The notes under the pieces were generated by a model. It was not told the origin of the DNA. It saw only the letters and a program-made list of their open reading frames with translations, and made no database searches. This document shows, in pieces, positions 34,581 through 48,212 of a DNA stretch of 64,000 bases (position 1 is the first letter of the stretch; each line of letters begins with the position of its first letter). A program made the translations under genes and the position numbers. Source of the stretch: Gorsachius magnificus (taxonomy: Eukaryota; Chordata; Aves; Pelecaniformes; Ardeidae); contig CM067086.1 of NCBI GenBank assembly GCA_034008185.1, positions 11,036,507 to 11,100,506 on the forward strand, in the 5' to 3' direction.

Positions 34581-36079
34581 AGATGCAAGAGGAGGTCTTG
34601 TTGTTGATTCTAGGAACATAACAAGATAAAAACCATGGCTGTGTAGCAGTGCAGAACAAAAATAAGTTAGGCATCCCACAAAGTCATCCAGTACGTCTAT
34701 TAACACTCCTAGTAAGTGACAGCTTCTACCTTTTGCAGCCACTGGCATCAGTAGAAGTTATTAATTTAGTGATTCAACATTTCAATGAAGAGTAAACAAA
34801 TTATAGTCTGGGCAAGGAACAAATGGTCATGAAATCTGAACTCAACAGAGATGCTTTCCATAACTCAGAACTTGACAGAGCGTGCTTACAGATCTAGCAG
34901 GGAACTTCCATCAAGCTTTGGAAGACCTTATGGGAACTGCAGTCCCCCCATTTGAAGCAGAAATACTTCTTGGGAGATTCATTCTTTTTAAACAGAAAGT
35001 GTTTTAACCATTTTAAAAAAATGTAGGTTTAAAACTAGCAAGCATTCTGACGCTGCGTGCAGAAGACAAGATTCTCACTCATTTCCCAGTGGGCTTGAAG
35101 ATTGCAGCCAAGAGCATACAGATGCCAAAGAGATGCCTCCCACAGACTTGTAAGAACCCTTCTTGCTTTTTTAAACCTGAGAAGACCTTTGGTTCAAAGT
35201 TTTCCAGTGTGGAATTCTCAGAAATGTGAACACGCAAAGGAAAAAAAAAAAAATCCCTGGAGAGCTATCCATATTAATAACCTGCTTCTCCCTACTTTAA
35301 GTTGGTTCAGAGAGAAACACTGAATCTCAAACCCAGGAAATTATGAGTATGAAATTGTAACGCCCAAATAGGCATGGCAGAGCTCCCAGTGATTTCACAC
35401 AGTCAGTTCTCAAGTTACAGAAGTTGGGGCTGGATTTACAAGTGGCATCAACCAAACCTCCAAATCCAAATACTGAGTTACCTTTAAAGTCTAGACCCAA
35501 ATCTTATGTCTTCTCCCGTTAGCATGGGCACATGAGCATTTAAAGGATGAAATTCTCTCAGTCCATTTGGGTGACAAAATGCACATACATGCTGGAAAGG
35601 TCAGAGACTGAGAGTTCATCCTGCGCTTTTATCATACTTCAGGAGACATGGGCGGATGGAGAACGAACTATTGCCAATAGAAACATTGTTCCCTATTCAC
35701 AGGGACATGCAGCAGCAAAACCAAAATTACTCAAAACAAATAGTACTGAAATTACTCAGGTCAAGGACAGTGGAGCCAAGAACACCCAAGAAGGGTGGGG
35801 GACAGGTACCTTACATCATCCTGACATTTTAAAAGAACTTTTTAGGGTTTAACTCTCCTGATCTCATGAAGAGAGTCAGTGGCGTGAAAAAAATCTCTCC
35901 TTCCTCTCCTGTTCTTGAATGCTTTGAAAGGGACAGTCAATATCTCCAATTCCAGACAGAGAAGCTTTTCCTGCTGAGGGGGGCTCCAGAAAACAGCCTG
36001 CTGGCAAAGCATGCGAGGAAAGCTGCTGACAGCAGTTGCAACCACTGCAGCAAAATAGTGGGTTTCATCCACTCATCAG

Positions 36080-36245
36080 AGCACTGAAATAATTGGACTT
36101 TTTAGTTTTATAGCAGCCATAACTGTGTAAGCCATGGATGCTGAACCAATTTCGGCAGACTTCTGAATTCGCCCAAGCATAGCTTTGCCTGTTATATCGA
36201 CAGCACAGCTCGAACAATGTAAACGCAGTGTATAGAGAAACACAA
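36080..36245 (-). other. CpG-retaining, conserved-looking segment with open frames (possible exon)
   Basis: On the minus strand a stretch of about 160 bases keeps CpGs (TTCGAG, GTCGAT, GGGCGAA, GCCGAAA) in otherwise CpG-poor DNA. It is open in two frames, one containing AVDITGKAMLGRIQKSAEIG then SASMAYTVMAAIKLKSP. An acceptor-like AACAG lies in front of GCAAAGC, but I found no good donor. It could be an exon, an exapted old repeat or a conserved regulatory element. Confidence 0.4.
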
Positions 36246-37300
36246 AAACAAGTTTCAAACTACCATCCCAAGCAACAACACAGAAATGATCCCTGTCAAG
36301 GTCCCAAAAATTTACTCTGATTTCTGGCCAGGTTTCACAGTCATCGGTGAACCTCTGGCTGCTGCTAGCCCAGGTCCAGGAAACAGCGTCACAAAATCCC
36401 CCTGGGGATTACAGGTTAGGTCTCCTGCTCTGGCAGCAAATAATTTGTCAGATTACATAACCGCATCTGAATCCACCTCTGCTAAACCCATTTATGGAGG
36501 AAGTGAGTGGTGTTACATGCCTGCTCCCATGTTCCTCTCCCACCGCAGCCCCATGGCACGGTGTTCTCTCCCCTGCTGCCGCCAAGCAGGAGATCACCCA
36601 AGGCCCCGAGGAGGAGTAACTGGGTACCCTCTTGTGCCACCCACCCACCGCATCACCCCTGCCCTTGGCTGGGGTGCTGGCAAAACTGGTTCCAGGGCGC
36701 TACCGGCACAAATGATTTTGTGTGACAACTGGTCAGGGGGCTGCTAGCCCCTCTCCAGCGCTGGGGTTTTGTACCCCAGTGGGCCTCCAGCCTGGCGAGG
36801 GCAGCTACCCCTCTACTCCTGACAGTCTGCTGCAAAGCAAAGCATAGACAAAGCCAGCTAGTTCACAATCCCAGATTAGAAAGTGTCACCAGTTAATATC
36901 ACCTGACAGCATTGTTTAGCTAAGGATTTCTTTTTTTTTTTAAAAGACATGTTTATAGCAGTCATTTTGATAGAATAATCACAGCACTTAGCGTTGGCTT
37001 TCATCTCCCTCATGTGACTCACTTCTTCCATTTTCTAGTGCTGAGCTGTGATTGCTGTAGTGGTTCAGCTATCTCCACTAGTGCTAGAGACAGGCTTGTG
37101 CCACCAAGCTCAGATCTGGATCAGAAGTGCTGGGAGTCTGCGGGAGTTCAGATCAGGTGGTTTTAATCACTCTGCCGCAGGGAGGCTGACTCTTATCTCT
37201 GCAGCTGGCTCTGCTGCGTGTCTGCTGGCTGAAAAGGGACAGGGGCAAGCTGGAGTTTAAAAGGTAGATTTGGCTTTAGTCACATCTCTAAATACACATG

Positions 37301-37375
37301 TTTAGAGATATCTTTATTTTACAGATAATTTATATACTTTTAGAGCTAAATTTAAGAGATACCTTTATTTTATAT
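37301..37375 (+). repeat. imperfect direct repeat, AT-rich
   Basis: TTTAGAGATATCTTTATTTT (37301) is repeated with small changes as TTTAAGAGATACCTTTATTT (37351), a local duplication about 50 bp apart. Confidence 0.55.
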
Positions 37376-39635
37376 ATCCACATAAATACACACAAGGTTT
37401 TGAAAGCTTCTCATTTTTAAAGCTTCTCCTCTCAACGGGTGAAAAATCCACCTCGTTTTGGAAATAGCCAATAGTTTTTGAAAGAAACTTCTCAGCCTCC
37501 CTGACCCAACAGCACCGACAGAGCCAGTGAGGAGGTATTTCCCAGGCACCAGTGGCTGGTGGTGCAGACCAGAGGCAATCGCAGCCCTGCCGACCGCAGC
37601 ACCCCAGGCCCAGCCCTGGCATGGAAGAACCAAACCATTGGGGCTGACAAAGTGGCTGTGCCTCCTGGCCCCAATACAAGGTGCCTGGCAAGGCAGCTGC
37701 ATTGAGCAACGTAAATGTGGTGGGGAAATAATTTCAGTTTCCTGCAGCATTTCATCATTTTACATATTTTTGCATAAGCCAGTATAAAACCTCCTGCCTT
37801 TTTCCAGCAGCATTAGAAGTATAGCTAAACATACGGATTTCCAGCAACACTCCTCAAGTTCACTTTCTTGCCAGTTTTCAGGAAAAACTGCCCATACATG
37901 ATTTGCCAATTTTTATGGAATTTTGGCTCAAATAATTTTTAACTACTTAATACAGATCACATTTATTATCATCATCAGTGGAAAATATTATCTTCTCAGA
38001 TTTCCTTATAAGCAGTGGGAATACAATTAATTCATTCTGCAGTTATACAAATATGTAAATCCATTACAAATACAGAATTGAATGCATTTTCTCAAATTCC
38101 TATGCTGTTTGCAGCTTTGTTTCTGGCAGCACCAATATCCTTCTGCTGATGATCAGATTGCCCTTCAGCCCTAGAATAATTCCTGGAATAAACCTGTTGA
38201 TTAATGCTCTTGTGACATACTAACTCATATGGCAATAGGGAACTATTTTTATTGCTGGAGGCTATTTGTCCCTCATACGTGCACACATTTTGACTTCACA
38301 TTTGATGCATCTCGCAAGCTGTCCTACAGTTTGATGCTATCCATCATCCCATTGCAGCTCCAACACTCTTGTTACAATAAATTCCTTTAAGCACTAGGGG
38401 TCAGTCAACTGTATTAGAAACATAAAGCAATTTACTAAAACATACATTTAACGAGGCTTCTGGGAGAGAAAGGATTGCATACAAGAATTACAGTTTTAGA
38501 AATGAGACCTAAACCTATACTGGATAAAGTCTAACCTATGATCAGTCTGTGACAAATCCTCAGCATTAACCCCATGCCTGGATTCTATCAGCAGACCATA
38601 TGATCTACGCTATATCATCTTTTAGGACCTATCTGTAGCTTTAGTTTACCATGCATTGATTAGAAAAATTTTCCACTTCAACAACAAGAACAAAACAAAC
38701 ATAACACCCCAAACTCCAAAAAGTTGCTTTTGAATACAAAGTTTGTTGCTGCTACTTATGAATTTTCTAGCAGTTGAGCACAAGGGAGATGGGAGTTTTC
38801 TTCCAGTAATGCTGGAGGCTGGTCCCACCCCTCATCCCCCTGTTTTCCCAGCAACCTGTGTCATTTTTGCCAGGCATCTCACAGTGCTGCCGTCATCCCA
38901 GCCATAGCTCATGGCGCTGATGGGCAGCTGGGACCTTCTTTTGCAGATCCAGCCATGAAGAACTCCCAGTCGCTATGCTGGATTCCCCAACCTGCCAGAG
39001 CAAACAGTAACAGCTCGTGCCCCTGCCCAGCACAGTGCCCAGGCCTTTGGTTTCCCTGCCCTGGGGAGAGGTGGGCAGCAGTACACATGTGAGTTGCAGC
39101 CACTGTGAGGACCAAATTCACAAAAGCAGTTATCCAGATGATACTGCCAACAGAGGCCAACAGGATGGAACAGAGCCCCAGGTGACCCAAGAGCTCACAG
39201 AAACCCAAACCTTACTGCTCCCTGAATTGGGGTATACTTCCAATAAAACCCATCACAGCACTTTGTGGGTGTCACAGAAGAAGTCTGTCCCTGTTGCAGG
39301 TGAGTAGGGAACCAAATTGGACCACTGAAACCCTCAAACTCAATATGTTCAGGCGGATGCTCTGAAGACCATGGTGCTGATCAGTGAAACAAGGTGTACC
39401 ACAGAGCTGAAGGTGGGAATATTTTGACTGTGTCAGAGCTCCTCTTGCCCTTACCATTGTATTACTAAGGCAGCCTGGTTCCAGGTAGCCTACAAAGGCT
39501 GCTGTATTCATCTACACTATCGCCATCTTCTTTTTTAACAAAGGGCAGTATTGCTCGCTCGCTCCAAGTAGAGGCTATGCTGGAAAGAGTACAGGCTCTC
39601 TGGATTCCCCGTAATGATAAGCAAGAATTACTGCT

Positions 39636-39672
39636 TTACTTGCTCAGTCCTGCCACTTACCATGTGGCTGCT
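39636..39672 (+). repeat. possible MIR-like fragment
   Basis: CAGTCCTGCCACTTACCATG followed by TGGCTGCTTACAC resembles the MIR segment ctctgccacttactagctgtgtgac. Weak and short. Confidence 0.25.
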
Positions 39673-40160
39673 TACACCATCTTCCTTTTAACGTTCTGTC
39701 TTCCCCTCCACCTTACACAGTCACCTAACTGAAGACTGCAGCATTGCACCCATTAACAGAACAGAAACACAAATTCTAACTGTAATGGCAAAGAAGCAGA
39801 TGAAGATTAAAAAAAGCAGCCAGAGACTGCAAAAATACAAATGATTCAATGCATGACTAGGGTTTCACATACCTCTTTCTGGACTCTTGGGTCACTTAAC
39901 TGTTGTTGTGCAATTCATGCTGACTGCAGTTGTTGGGAAAGGTAGAACCGAAAAATAAGAGCAAACTTAAAGAAATGTAATTTAGGGAAGAGAATTGCAC
40001 AGCAGTGCAGTTCTCTCAAAATGACTCATAACAGATGGTACCATTCAGAGCCGTGGTGTCCTTCCACTCCAGTGCAACAGCTCCCTTTGTCTGACACCTT
40101 TTGGAAAAGGGATACCTGCTAAGCAAGGACAGCCAGTACCAATGTGCAAACAAACACCAC

Positions 40161-40334
40161 CTTGCCTCTGCATGCACTATTGTTTTCCCCTTGCCACAAC
40201 ATGCTCTGTAAGAACAGATATGGACATTAATCTGATTTGCACTGAATTTTTCTAAACTCCCCTCCTCAAGGTAGACCAATGCCTCCCGTTCTTCAGAGGC
40301 AAAAGATTTTGAAAATGTCTTGCTGTCTCCAATA
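40161..40334 (-). CDS. candidate minus-strand exon
   Basis: A very strong acceptor (GTTTTCTGGTTCTTCCCAG at its end) opens 174 bases reading IGDSKTFSKSFASEEREALV, YLEEGSLEKFSANQINVHIC, then SYRACCGKGKTIVHAEA, ending AAG|GTGGTG (phase 2 to 2). The acidic/hydrophobic alternation and charged residues look coding. The open frame extends on both sides, as chance allows, so the splice sites set the limits. Function unknown. Confidence 0.5.
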
Positions 40335-43328
40335 CTGGGAAGAACCAGAAAACTAAAACAAAGGGGGAAGGAGGAGCAACACAAGCTCTTTGTTCCAGTT
40401 GGCATGAAAGCATCATTCTTACAATAGATCATTTTCTCCATCCCCCCCAACAGCTGACAACTCATGGCAACTAAGGACAGGGCTGCTATTGTCGTTAAGC
40501 AAATACTTATCCAATCTACGTAGGAAAAAGAAGAGCTTCAGAGATGACGACATGTTCAAAATGCTTGCAAGGGCATCCCAGGAGGCAAATAAAGAGACAG
40601 AGCAGTGGAGGAAAGGGTTCCTGAACAGGGAATAGAGAAGTGGCCTGTGCAGATGCAGCTGAAGAGTCAGTCTGCTTCACCCAGCTAGGGATCAGACTCT
40701 AAGATTCCACCAAAGATTGCAGACTGCAGCCTGGGCATTGTCTGTAAGCCCCTGCTTCTGCAACCTCCTCTTCCAGGGCACACTGAGCGCTGTTGCCTGG
40801 CATGCACCATCATGCACTTCTGCACAATGTGATGGCAAAGAGAATTCTGGGAGAGCCCTTAACACTGTCTCTTACCAGTAGGATAGTTTATCTCTAGCAC
40901 TCAATGACCAGTGTGCACTGAGGACACATGATCTTTCACAAATAATTCCGTTAAAAAAACCATGAACAACCAAGCAAACAAACAACTCTCCACACACCCA
41001 CACAAAATGTGTTTATTATTAGAAATCTTCTCTTTCTGTACAAAGCATGAACCCTCCCCCATATAAAGCATTTCTGTGTGCTCACTACTCCAGCCACACA
41101 CTTAAAGGGAGGATGGAGGCTATACATCACAACATTAACATGCGGGATGAGTTCCAAACAAAGCACAACACACATTTTTCCATGAGCAGTCCTAATCCTC
41201 AAAGCAGGAGCATGAGCGACTACAGTCTAGTCGTGGCAGCATTTGTTTAGTGTTTTGAATTGCTATAGGATAAGTCTGCCTTCGGAGCCTACCAGCTTCC
41301 TCCCCCCATCTGTTGCATAAGGCTGCAGCCCTTTCTTTCATGAAAAGTTGTGCAGAAGAGCTCATGCACTCACTGTAAGGTTTGGTGGTGATGTGCCCAA
41401 CAGAGAGGTAACAGGCAAACAAACTAGTCTCTCCTCTGCAGTAGCAGTAAGGGACATAGCCAGAGGCCGCAAGGCCAAGAATCGTAAGCATGGCTGTGGG
41501 AAGCCTGGCACAAAGGGGCTTCTCAAGACTGTTATGCCTTAATACAGGTGAACCTCTTACAGCAACTGCAGGCTTTGTGGGCCCTTCTTTACGGAGTTAT
41601 TCCAGGGGCTCCAAGTGTAAGCAATAGTCATCCAAATCGAACAACTTGGGGACTCACAAATGCACAGACTTGCAAGCACCTATTATGGATTTTTCAGCCT
41701 AACATATCTTAATGGCAGCAGCACATGGCTCCTATGCAAGTCAGTCAGCTGCTCTACCTGGCACAGATAGTGGCTAACTCACAGCATGCTTAAGGATGGA
41801 GAAGCATAAGTCAAAGGGAGAACTGCCTTTACATAACGAATCCTCTGCTACCCCTCCAAAGGGCTTCTGTATAGGCTTTGAGGAGGGCTTTGGTCAGGGG
41901 ATTTTACCAATTTGTAATCCTAGATCTATAAAACTAACCCGCTATCAATCATCAGTGGCTGCCCAAGACAGACCATGCTCCACTGAGCGAGGCTGCCCCG
42001 GTAGGGGTAGTGCTCATTGTGCCTGGTGTCAGACTCCTCCTTGGCTGCCCTTATTGCCCTGGTCCTGAAAACTTTGCATGCCTTCAGACATGCAAAGCCT
42101 GTTTATATTCATCACCATGAACATCTCAGTGCTTGCCAATGTTTTTAAACTGGTGCTGGCTGGGTTGCAAAAAATGAGATGGATGTGAGATAAGAAGAAT
42201 TGTGGGAATTTAAATTTCACTCCAAGCCTCAAAATTCCATCATCTTGCAGTTGGATGCCACAACATGCAGTATGTAAAGTCCCAGGATCTTACACAGCAG
42301 TGGCAACATATCTTGGGAAGCCTGGATAAAGAGCCCAACACTTGTTTGGAAACACTGCAACACTGGGCAGCTGTAGTGATACATAGCTAAAACTACTTTG
42401 GCTATAGAATGACAGTATTCACTGCGCAATGTTTATGGATATACAGTTCAACTACATAAAATCACTGTATGTATCTCCTTACTAGCCTCATGCAAACTGT
42501 TCACTACACATGTGTGCTCTGCCAGCAATGAAGTGGGGCTGTGCAAGACAGCACAGCCACAGAAAATTGCTATTATTATGCATGCCCACAGCAATGCTTC
42601 CACAAAAGTAGAAAAAACCCTAGCTTTTTCAGTCTTTTTCAGTCTGATAGATCCCTTCCCACAACATTGTGGTTCGGTTCTCTTATCAATTTGAAAACTC
42701 TACTAAAGAGTTTTGAGCTTCTCAGATTGTGAAATACCTAAGAAGCCACAGCAGACAGGCACTTTGCAAATAAACAATCTCAGTACAACAGCAGCTGCAG
42801 AAAGGCAGTAAACATGCATTTTGGCCTTCTGCAGCTAAACATTGTAAGACAAAAACAAGAAAGCATCCATGATTAGAGCGATTTATAGCCTAAAATAAAC
42901 CCAAAGATTGATGAAGAACACGAGACTAAGAGAAACTATTCCTTCCATTTCACCAGTTTTGTAATCGCTTTGGAACAAGAGAGGAGAAGAATTCAAGAGA
43001 TTAGGGGAAAGTCATTCTTCATTCCCCATGGGTCTGATCCAGAGCTTATTGAAGTCAATGAAAAGAATCCCACTGCAGCTCCACTGGATTTTTTCGATCG
43101 GACCACAAGAGATGATTACTAAAGCGGCTGTGCAAGAAGAATCAAGTTTGTTTCAGAAAAATATATTTAATCAGCATTTTCCTTTAAGGTAATCACAGAC
43201 CCCATGAGGCAGTAAGAACTCAATGCATCTGGCCTCAGCACTCAAGGGCGAATTGCTGTGAATAGCATCAATTTAAGAAAACAATATTTGTTTTCAACAT
43301 TTTTTCCAACCATTTACTGTTAGCATAC

Positions 43329-43496
43329 CCAGAATGACTTGAGGTGATAATAGAAAATAGTGTTGTTCTGCTTCTTCTCTCCACCCCAGGGAACCTCCAC
43401 ATTTGATAACACTTTGTGCACAGTCAAGCTCATTGTTTCCTCTGATTTTTGTGTAACTCTCTTACAACAGTGAGGAGAACCTTTAAATGTGAAAAG
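43329..43496 (-). CDS. candidate minus-strand exon
   Basis: The acceptor GTCATATGCTATCAG and donor TTCTGG|GTATGC bound exactly 56 codons (phase 0 to 0): LFTFKGSPHCCKRVTQKSEE, TMSLTVHKVLSNVEVPWGGE, then KKQNNTIFYYHLKSFW. The mix of Cys/His, charged and aromatic residues looks like folded protein. No known motif. Confidence 0.45.
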
Positions 43497-46400
43497 CTGA
43501 TAGCATATGACAAAAATGGGAGAATCCACATGCAGATTTGACTTAAACTGCTCTTAATTCATCATTTACAGTTGTTTGGCTTGTGAATCAAGGATGACTA
43601 TTTAAGTTGGAGTTTCCCCTGAAATTCTGCCTTTACAAGCAATTTTTTTCAGGCCTGTGTCCAGAAGGGGAAAGTTAAAAATTCTTGGAATCATTATTAT
43701 CTTTTGGGTCATGTTTTTTTTCTGTTTGTTGGGTTTTTTTTTTTCTTTTCCCTGATACACAATTTCTGAAACAAAGGCCCAGTCAAGAACAGTACTGGTT
43801 TCTCAGCTTCCGTTGTGGTAAAATGGAATGTTCTTCTTTAAGAAAACAAGACCATGAAAACATAAGCAAAAGAATCCCCCAAAGCCATACCGTATGCAAT
43901 GAAGCAATGTTCAGTGGTTCCATCCAGGTGACTTCACTGGCTCAATAGTTGTCTGTGCTCTGAAGCTCCTCTACATTCTTATCCTTATCCTTTCTGAGAC
44001 TGAACTTCCTATTTACGTTTGTTTCATCAACATGTACTTCACTAATCTGCCTAAAAATTTAAAGAAAAATTCAGCCAGCAGAAAGGAATTTAAAAGCTGC
44101 AGTTCTTAGCTCTTTATGATGCAGAGGAGCAACTGAATGATCAAAAGAATTAGCTAATTATGTTCACGTGGGCAAAGAGGGAAACCCGTGGGGTTGACAC
44201 ACTTCCAGGGCAGTGCCCACAGGAGGACACCACCACACCAGTGCTGCACCGAGGCAGTGATTAGGGTAAAGCTGTAAGCAGAACTGCAGCCTCTGCAACA
44301 GCAGATAAGGCCTCTGGTGAGCTACTGCTCTCTCCTTTCTGTGAGCTACTTTTGAAGGTTATCCATTCCCTGGTTTTGGATATACAGAAGTAGAAGTGAA
44401 ACATGCCCTGTGGCCCCTGCCACACAGATGCTTTGGTAAAGTGGTCAGGAAGGCCGACAACCTTCACTAAGGAGTAAGAGTCTTTGGATTCTCACACCTT
44501 AACCCCAAGTTTATGAAAGCCCACAGCAAAGCCATGGCCAATTTACAATGGTCTAAAGGAACAGTGTACTACATCCTTGTCTCAGCAGGTCTCCATTAAC
44601 CAAGAAGCAGTGGCTTTTGCCACTATATGCCTGCTGTAAATCAAATTACTGAGATGGGGTTTTGTTTCTCTTCCATCTCTTCCTCTAGCACTGAATTGGT
44701 CGTCCTTCAGTTGCTTCACTCTCGCTTCAGCGTGCTTAAGTCAAGCTTCAGTCTCATTGTTGTCTCCATCATACTTCACATGAGTCTACCTATAGATGAA
44801 TGCAAGTCAACTTTTCCACTTCCTTAATGAGAAGGATATGATAGTCTCAAGGAATTAGGCAGAAGCACTTCATTAATTTAGATAATTTTGATGATTATGT
44901 TATTTTGGAGAATAAATATTAATCCTCATTGGATAGCTGGAACAGATGCCCTTCCAGATACATCCAGCCTTACTACAGAGGTATGTTGCAACTCCATTGT
45001 TGCTGTACTAACAAACATGTTCATTTCTTTATAACCTAAACTGTTCATAACAAAATGGAAAACAAATCACCTCCCATGTCTATACTCAAAACAGGTCTTA
45101 GAAAGAGTGATGTTTATGGAAGGAAATCTTTTAATTAGGCCAATCTCAATAATGCATCCTTTAGCAATTAAAAAAAATAAATTACATGCTCTCTTCTGAT
45201 TCTAAAGCTTGTACTGACTCCTGCTGCTAAAGTTGGTCCATGTTTCATCTATCTAGAAAAAGAATTAACATAGATGGTTTCTTGAGGCATGCCACATGCA
45301 TACTTACTCCACCCTCAGTGTGCCTAATCCTACCCACACTGCCCCAAAGTTTCTCATCGTGCACATGCTAAACACATCTCTCCTGATACACTGAGAACAT
45401 CCAAAGCTACTGTTACACCACAGGAAAGGATAGACGCTCATAAATATCTAAAAGTCAGTGATTCTTAGTGACCACACGTCCTCTACTCTGAAGAGTCAGT
45501 TGTGTGATGAAAGTGAGTGCTTGGATCCCACGTGAATTTGTGCTGCCACTTTATACTGCTGGAAGTCTGGAGGTTTTACCCGAGGGGTCACATAGACAGG
45601 ACTGATGCCTCATCCAGTAGCAAGGAGGTACACAGAGCATTCTTTCTAAGTTTTAAAGTTCCTAAGTACTCTCACGGGAAAATGTGCAGTCTGTTATACT
45701 CTTCCATCAACAGCAAGGGAACCGGTTCTGGTTTTGGGGAAGGGTATGCTTGCAAAAGGACAAGACTCTTGGAGCACTGATGGCTTTTTTGTTGTTTTTA
45801 CATGGTGGGTTTCTCCCCACCCCCTTTCCAGCTCTTACATAGAAAACCCTGACTGTATCCTACAAGAATGAGGTCCTGAGCAGGCTGTAAGCTTCAACTG
45901 GCTTTGGCACAATCTGTGCCATTCATGACCTATTCTACTTAACCACACTCACAGCAGTCATTACACTAAAAAGTAATATAATAGTTTTGCTACATTCCCA
46001 CTCTTCTTTTACTTAAATGTGAGCTCCTGTTAAGATAGAAGTAGTTCCTCTCAAATAGTGCAGCTAAGGACAGGCAGCAGGACTTTTAAGAACCCCTAGG
46101 GAAGACAAGGAGACCAGAAGCATTTCAAGTCAGAATACTAGGTGTTGTTAATTCCCATTTTTTTTCCATTTTATGGAGTGCTGTACATATATAGTGCTGA
46201 AGCAAAAGGTACATCTTACTTTTGCTCAGTGCTATCAAGTCTGGTAATCATACTGTTGAATCAGAGGGTTACGATTCAGTTCTGCATTAATAGTAGACTG
46301 GCCTACGCAGTAATTTTTAAACTGGGACAGGAACCACAAAATATTAGGGCTGAAGCAGTCATTAGCTATGAATGATAGGTCTTTTGAGCTTGCAAGCCCA

Positions 46401-48125
46401 TTTCAGTTGTTGTTCAAGATTTCTGGAAGACTTTTCACCAGTTAAACTAAGAAGTCAAAATGATGGTACATGTATGTATTCCATGCGTCTGTTTTTTGTC
46501 AATGTATTTGCACACATTTAGTTTTCCAGGACACACTGATTCTGGAGAGACAGCAGACTCAGGCCGAACTGAAATGCAAACTGACCAATATATTAAAGCA
46601 GCAGAAGCTGCAGACGAGCCAAATTCCTACAGAAGTGAAGACATGAGATATAGAATAAAAAGACAAAGATCCAAAAAAATGCAGTGATATAGCCAGTCTT
46701 ACATATTTTGTGCTATTTTAATTTCATCTCCTTAATTATTTTTGCAAGAACACTGCAACTTCTTGTGCAGGAGGAAGAAGAGGGGTTCCTGGGTTTGAAG
46801 CAGAGGCTCTGTGCAAGGATTATTCTCTAGACGTAGCCCTCTACAAGATAACATACAAAGCTGCTAAACTGTCCTCTTGGGAAGATGCAGCACTCTCAAA
46901 GCAGGTGATCAAGAGTACTTCTGCTATAGCTTTTAAGTTGCAATATTCCTGCCAGAGTAGCTCCGTTATTGGGCTTACACGCTGTCCTGATCTGGTCTGC
47001 CCTGCTCTAATACTTTCAATTTGGAAAGCAATTTCCAAATCAGAAATACAATGAAGAAAGAGGGACATGCCATCAGTCTCCATGGCCCATTTGAACTTTG
47101 TACTAGTCTGAACAACACTGACTTGCCAATAGGATTCCAAGAAAATATGGAGGCTGCTTTATTTTTAAATTTGCTTGGGAATATACTTCTCAGCTGCTAC
47201 ACAGGAAACAGTCAGCCCATCCACTAAAATTGCTTTCTTGAGACCAGATTGGAGGTATTTTATGAAGTCTAACATTAATTATGCAAGATCAGGAGAGTAT
47301 TTGAGTTTCTTTGCGATCCCACAGATGGGCAAATAAAGGACAAACAAAGTAAGTGCTGCAAAAGACAAACATAAACATGCCTGCAAACACAATTGTTCAC
47401 TCTGCCTTGAATTACAAAACAGCATTTTTCACATGGCTAGAGCCTTAGGTCATAACAAGTGTCAGTGGAGAAGAATTCAGAGAGGCGAGGATGCAATATG
47501 CTAGCAATACGTCTGGTAGGACCTGGCTTTGGAAGTAACTTCTCTCAGAGAAAAGGCTTTAATAATAAGCAAGTGTATCAGATTTCTGCAAACACACTGT
47601 TAAGGTCAGCAGAGCAGCTGGCAGCAAGGCAAGTTCTGTGACCTGCTCCTGAACCCTTCAAACTCATTTCCTGTCAAACATCAGACCCAAGAGGACAAGC
47701 AAAAAGCTGTTAAGCTCTTTTCTAGAAGAGTCTGAGATTAGAATTCCAGTAATGGCTCAAATTCCTTTCCAGTTGTCCTGAACTGGCCACTTCCAGCACC
47801 GAGGATTGCTATGCCGTATGGCAGCGCTGGCCTCCTCTGGGGGAAGGAGGACAGAGCGGGGGTGAAAGGAGGAGTGAGGCCATGAAAAATAGGATCCAGC
47901 TTTTCAGACAGCAAACAGGAGAGTCAGATGTGCTATTCATTTAAATAAATTAGAGCTACTTCCGGCAGTTCAAAACAGTGAGAATTGCTTAGCTTGTCCT
48001 GGAGAGCAAAGGTAAACCCAGACGTAATTTGCCCCTGAAGTCCTCTTCTGGAACTGCACAGTGGAGGCTGGCCCCCTCCAAAAGCTGCCGGGCAGGAGTT
48101 GGCACACACGGCCAGAGCCAACCAC
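43497..48125. other. 4.6 kb with only weak exon hints
   Basis: A possible minus-strand exon at 46979-47012 (IRAGQTRSGQR, donor CGT|GTAAGC) and an open frame at 44261-44467 (minus) were noted, but their acceptors or donors are poor. No repeat recognised. Confidence 0.35.
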
Positions 48126-48212
48126 CCTATCCCGGTACACAGTGAGGGAGAAGAAAAAAGGGTAGCCCATTTCAGGTCGTTGGAAGAGAGCTGCCCGTTT
48201 CCACATCAGCCA
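48126..48212 (-). CDS. possible minus-strand exon
   Basis: A superb acceptor (CTGTTACTGCTTTCACAG at its end) is followed by only one open frame: WLMWKRAALFQRPEMGYPFF then FSLTVYRDR, 29 codons to AGG|GTGGTT (phase 0 to 0). The donor is weak. The 3' boundary could be further down, as the frame stays open to about 47970. Confidence 0.35.

Larger units (their letters stand above)
32976..40160. other. 7 kb without a supported exon
   Basis: It contains the G15 run, the CpG-retaining segment at 36.1 kb, the AT-rich direct repeat at 37.3 kb and MIR-like bits at 33.9 and 39.6 kb. Minus-strand frames at 37365-37758 and plus-strand frames at 36286-36747 are open in a moderately GC-rich stretch and have no coding character. 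Confidence 0.4.

Noticed and set aside
40016..40160. C-terminal part of the 149-codon minus-strand ORF
   Set aside because: The AAG|GTGGTG donor at 40161 and the drop in coding-like character suggest intron read-through; the first part (40335-40465) is the pyrimidine-rich region before the acceptor.
46460..46687. 75-codon plus-strand ORF ending in RIKRQRSKKMQ
   Set aside because: It looks superficially protein-like (acidic then basic), but I found no start context, splice sites or homology.
47970..48125. Extension of the frame after the exon called at 48126-48212
   Set aside because: Open to about 47970 but without a good donor further down; kept out until transcript evidence shows the boundary.
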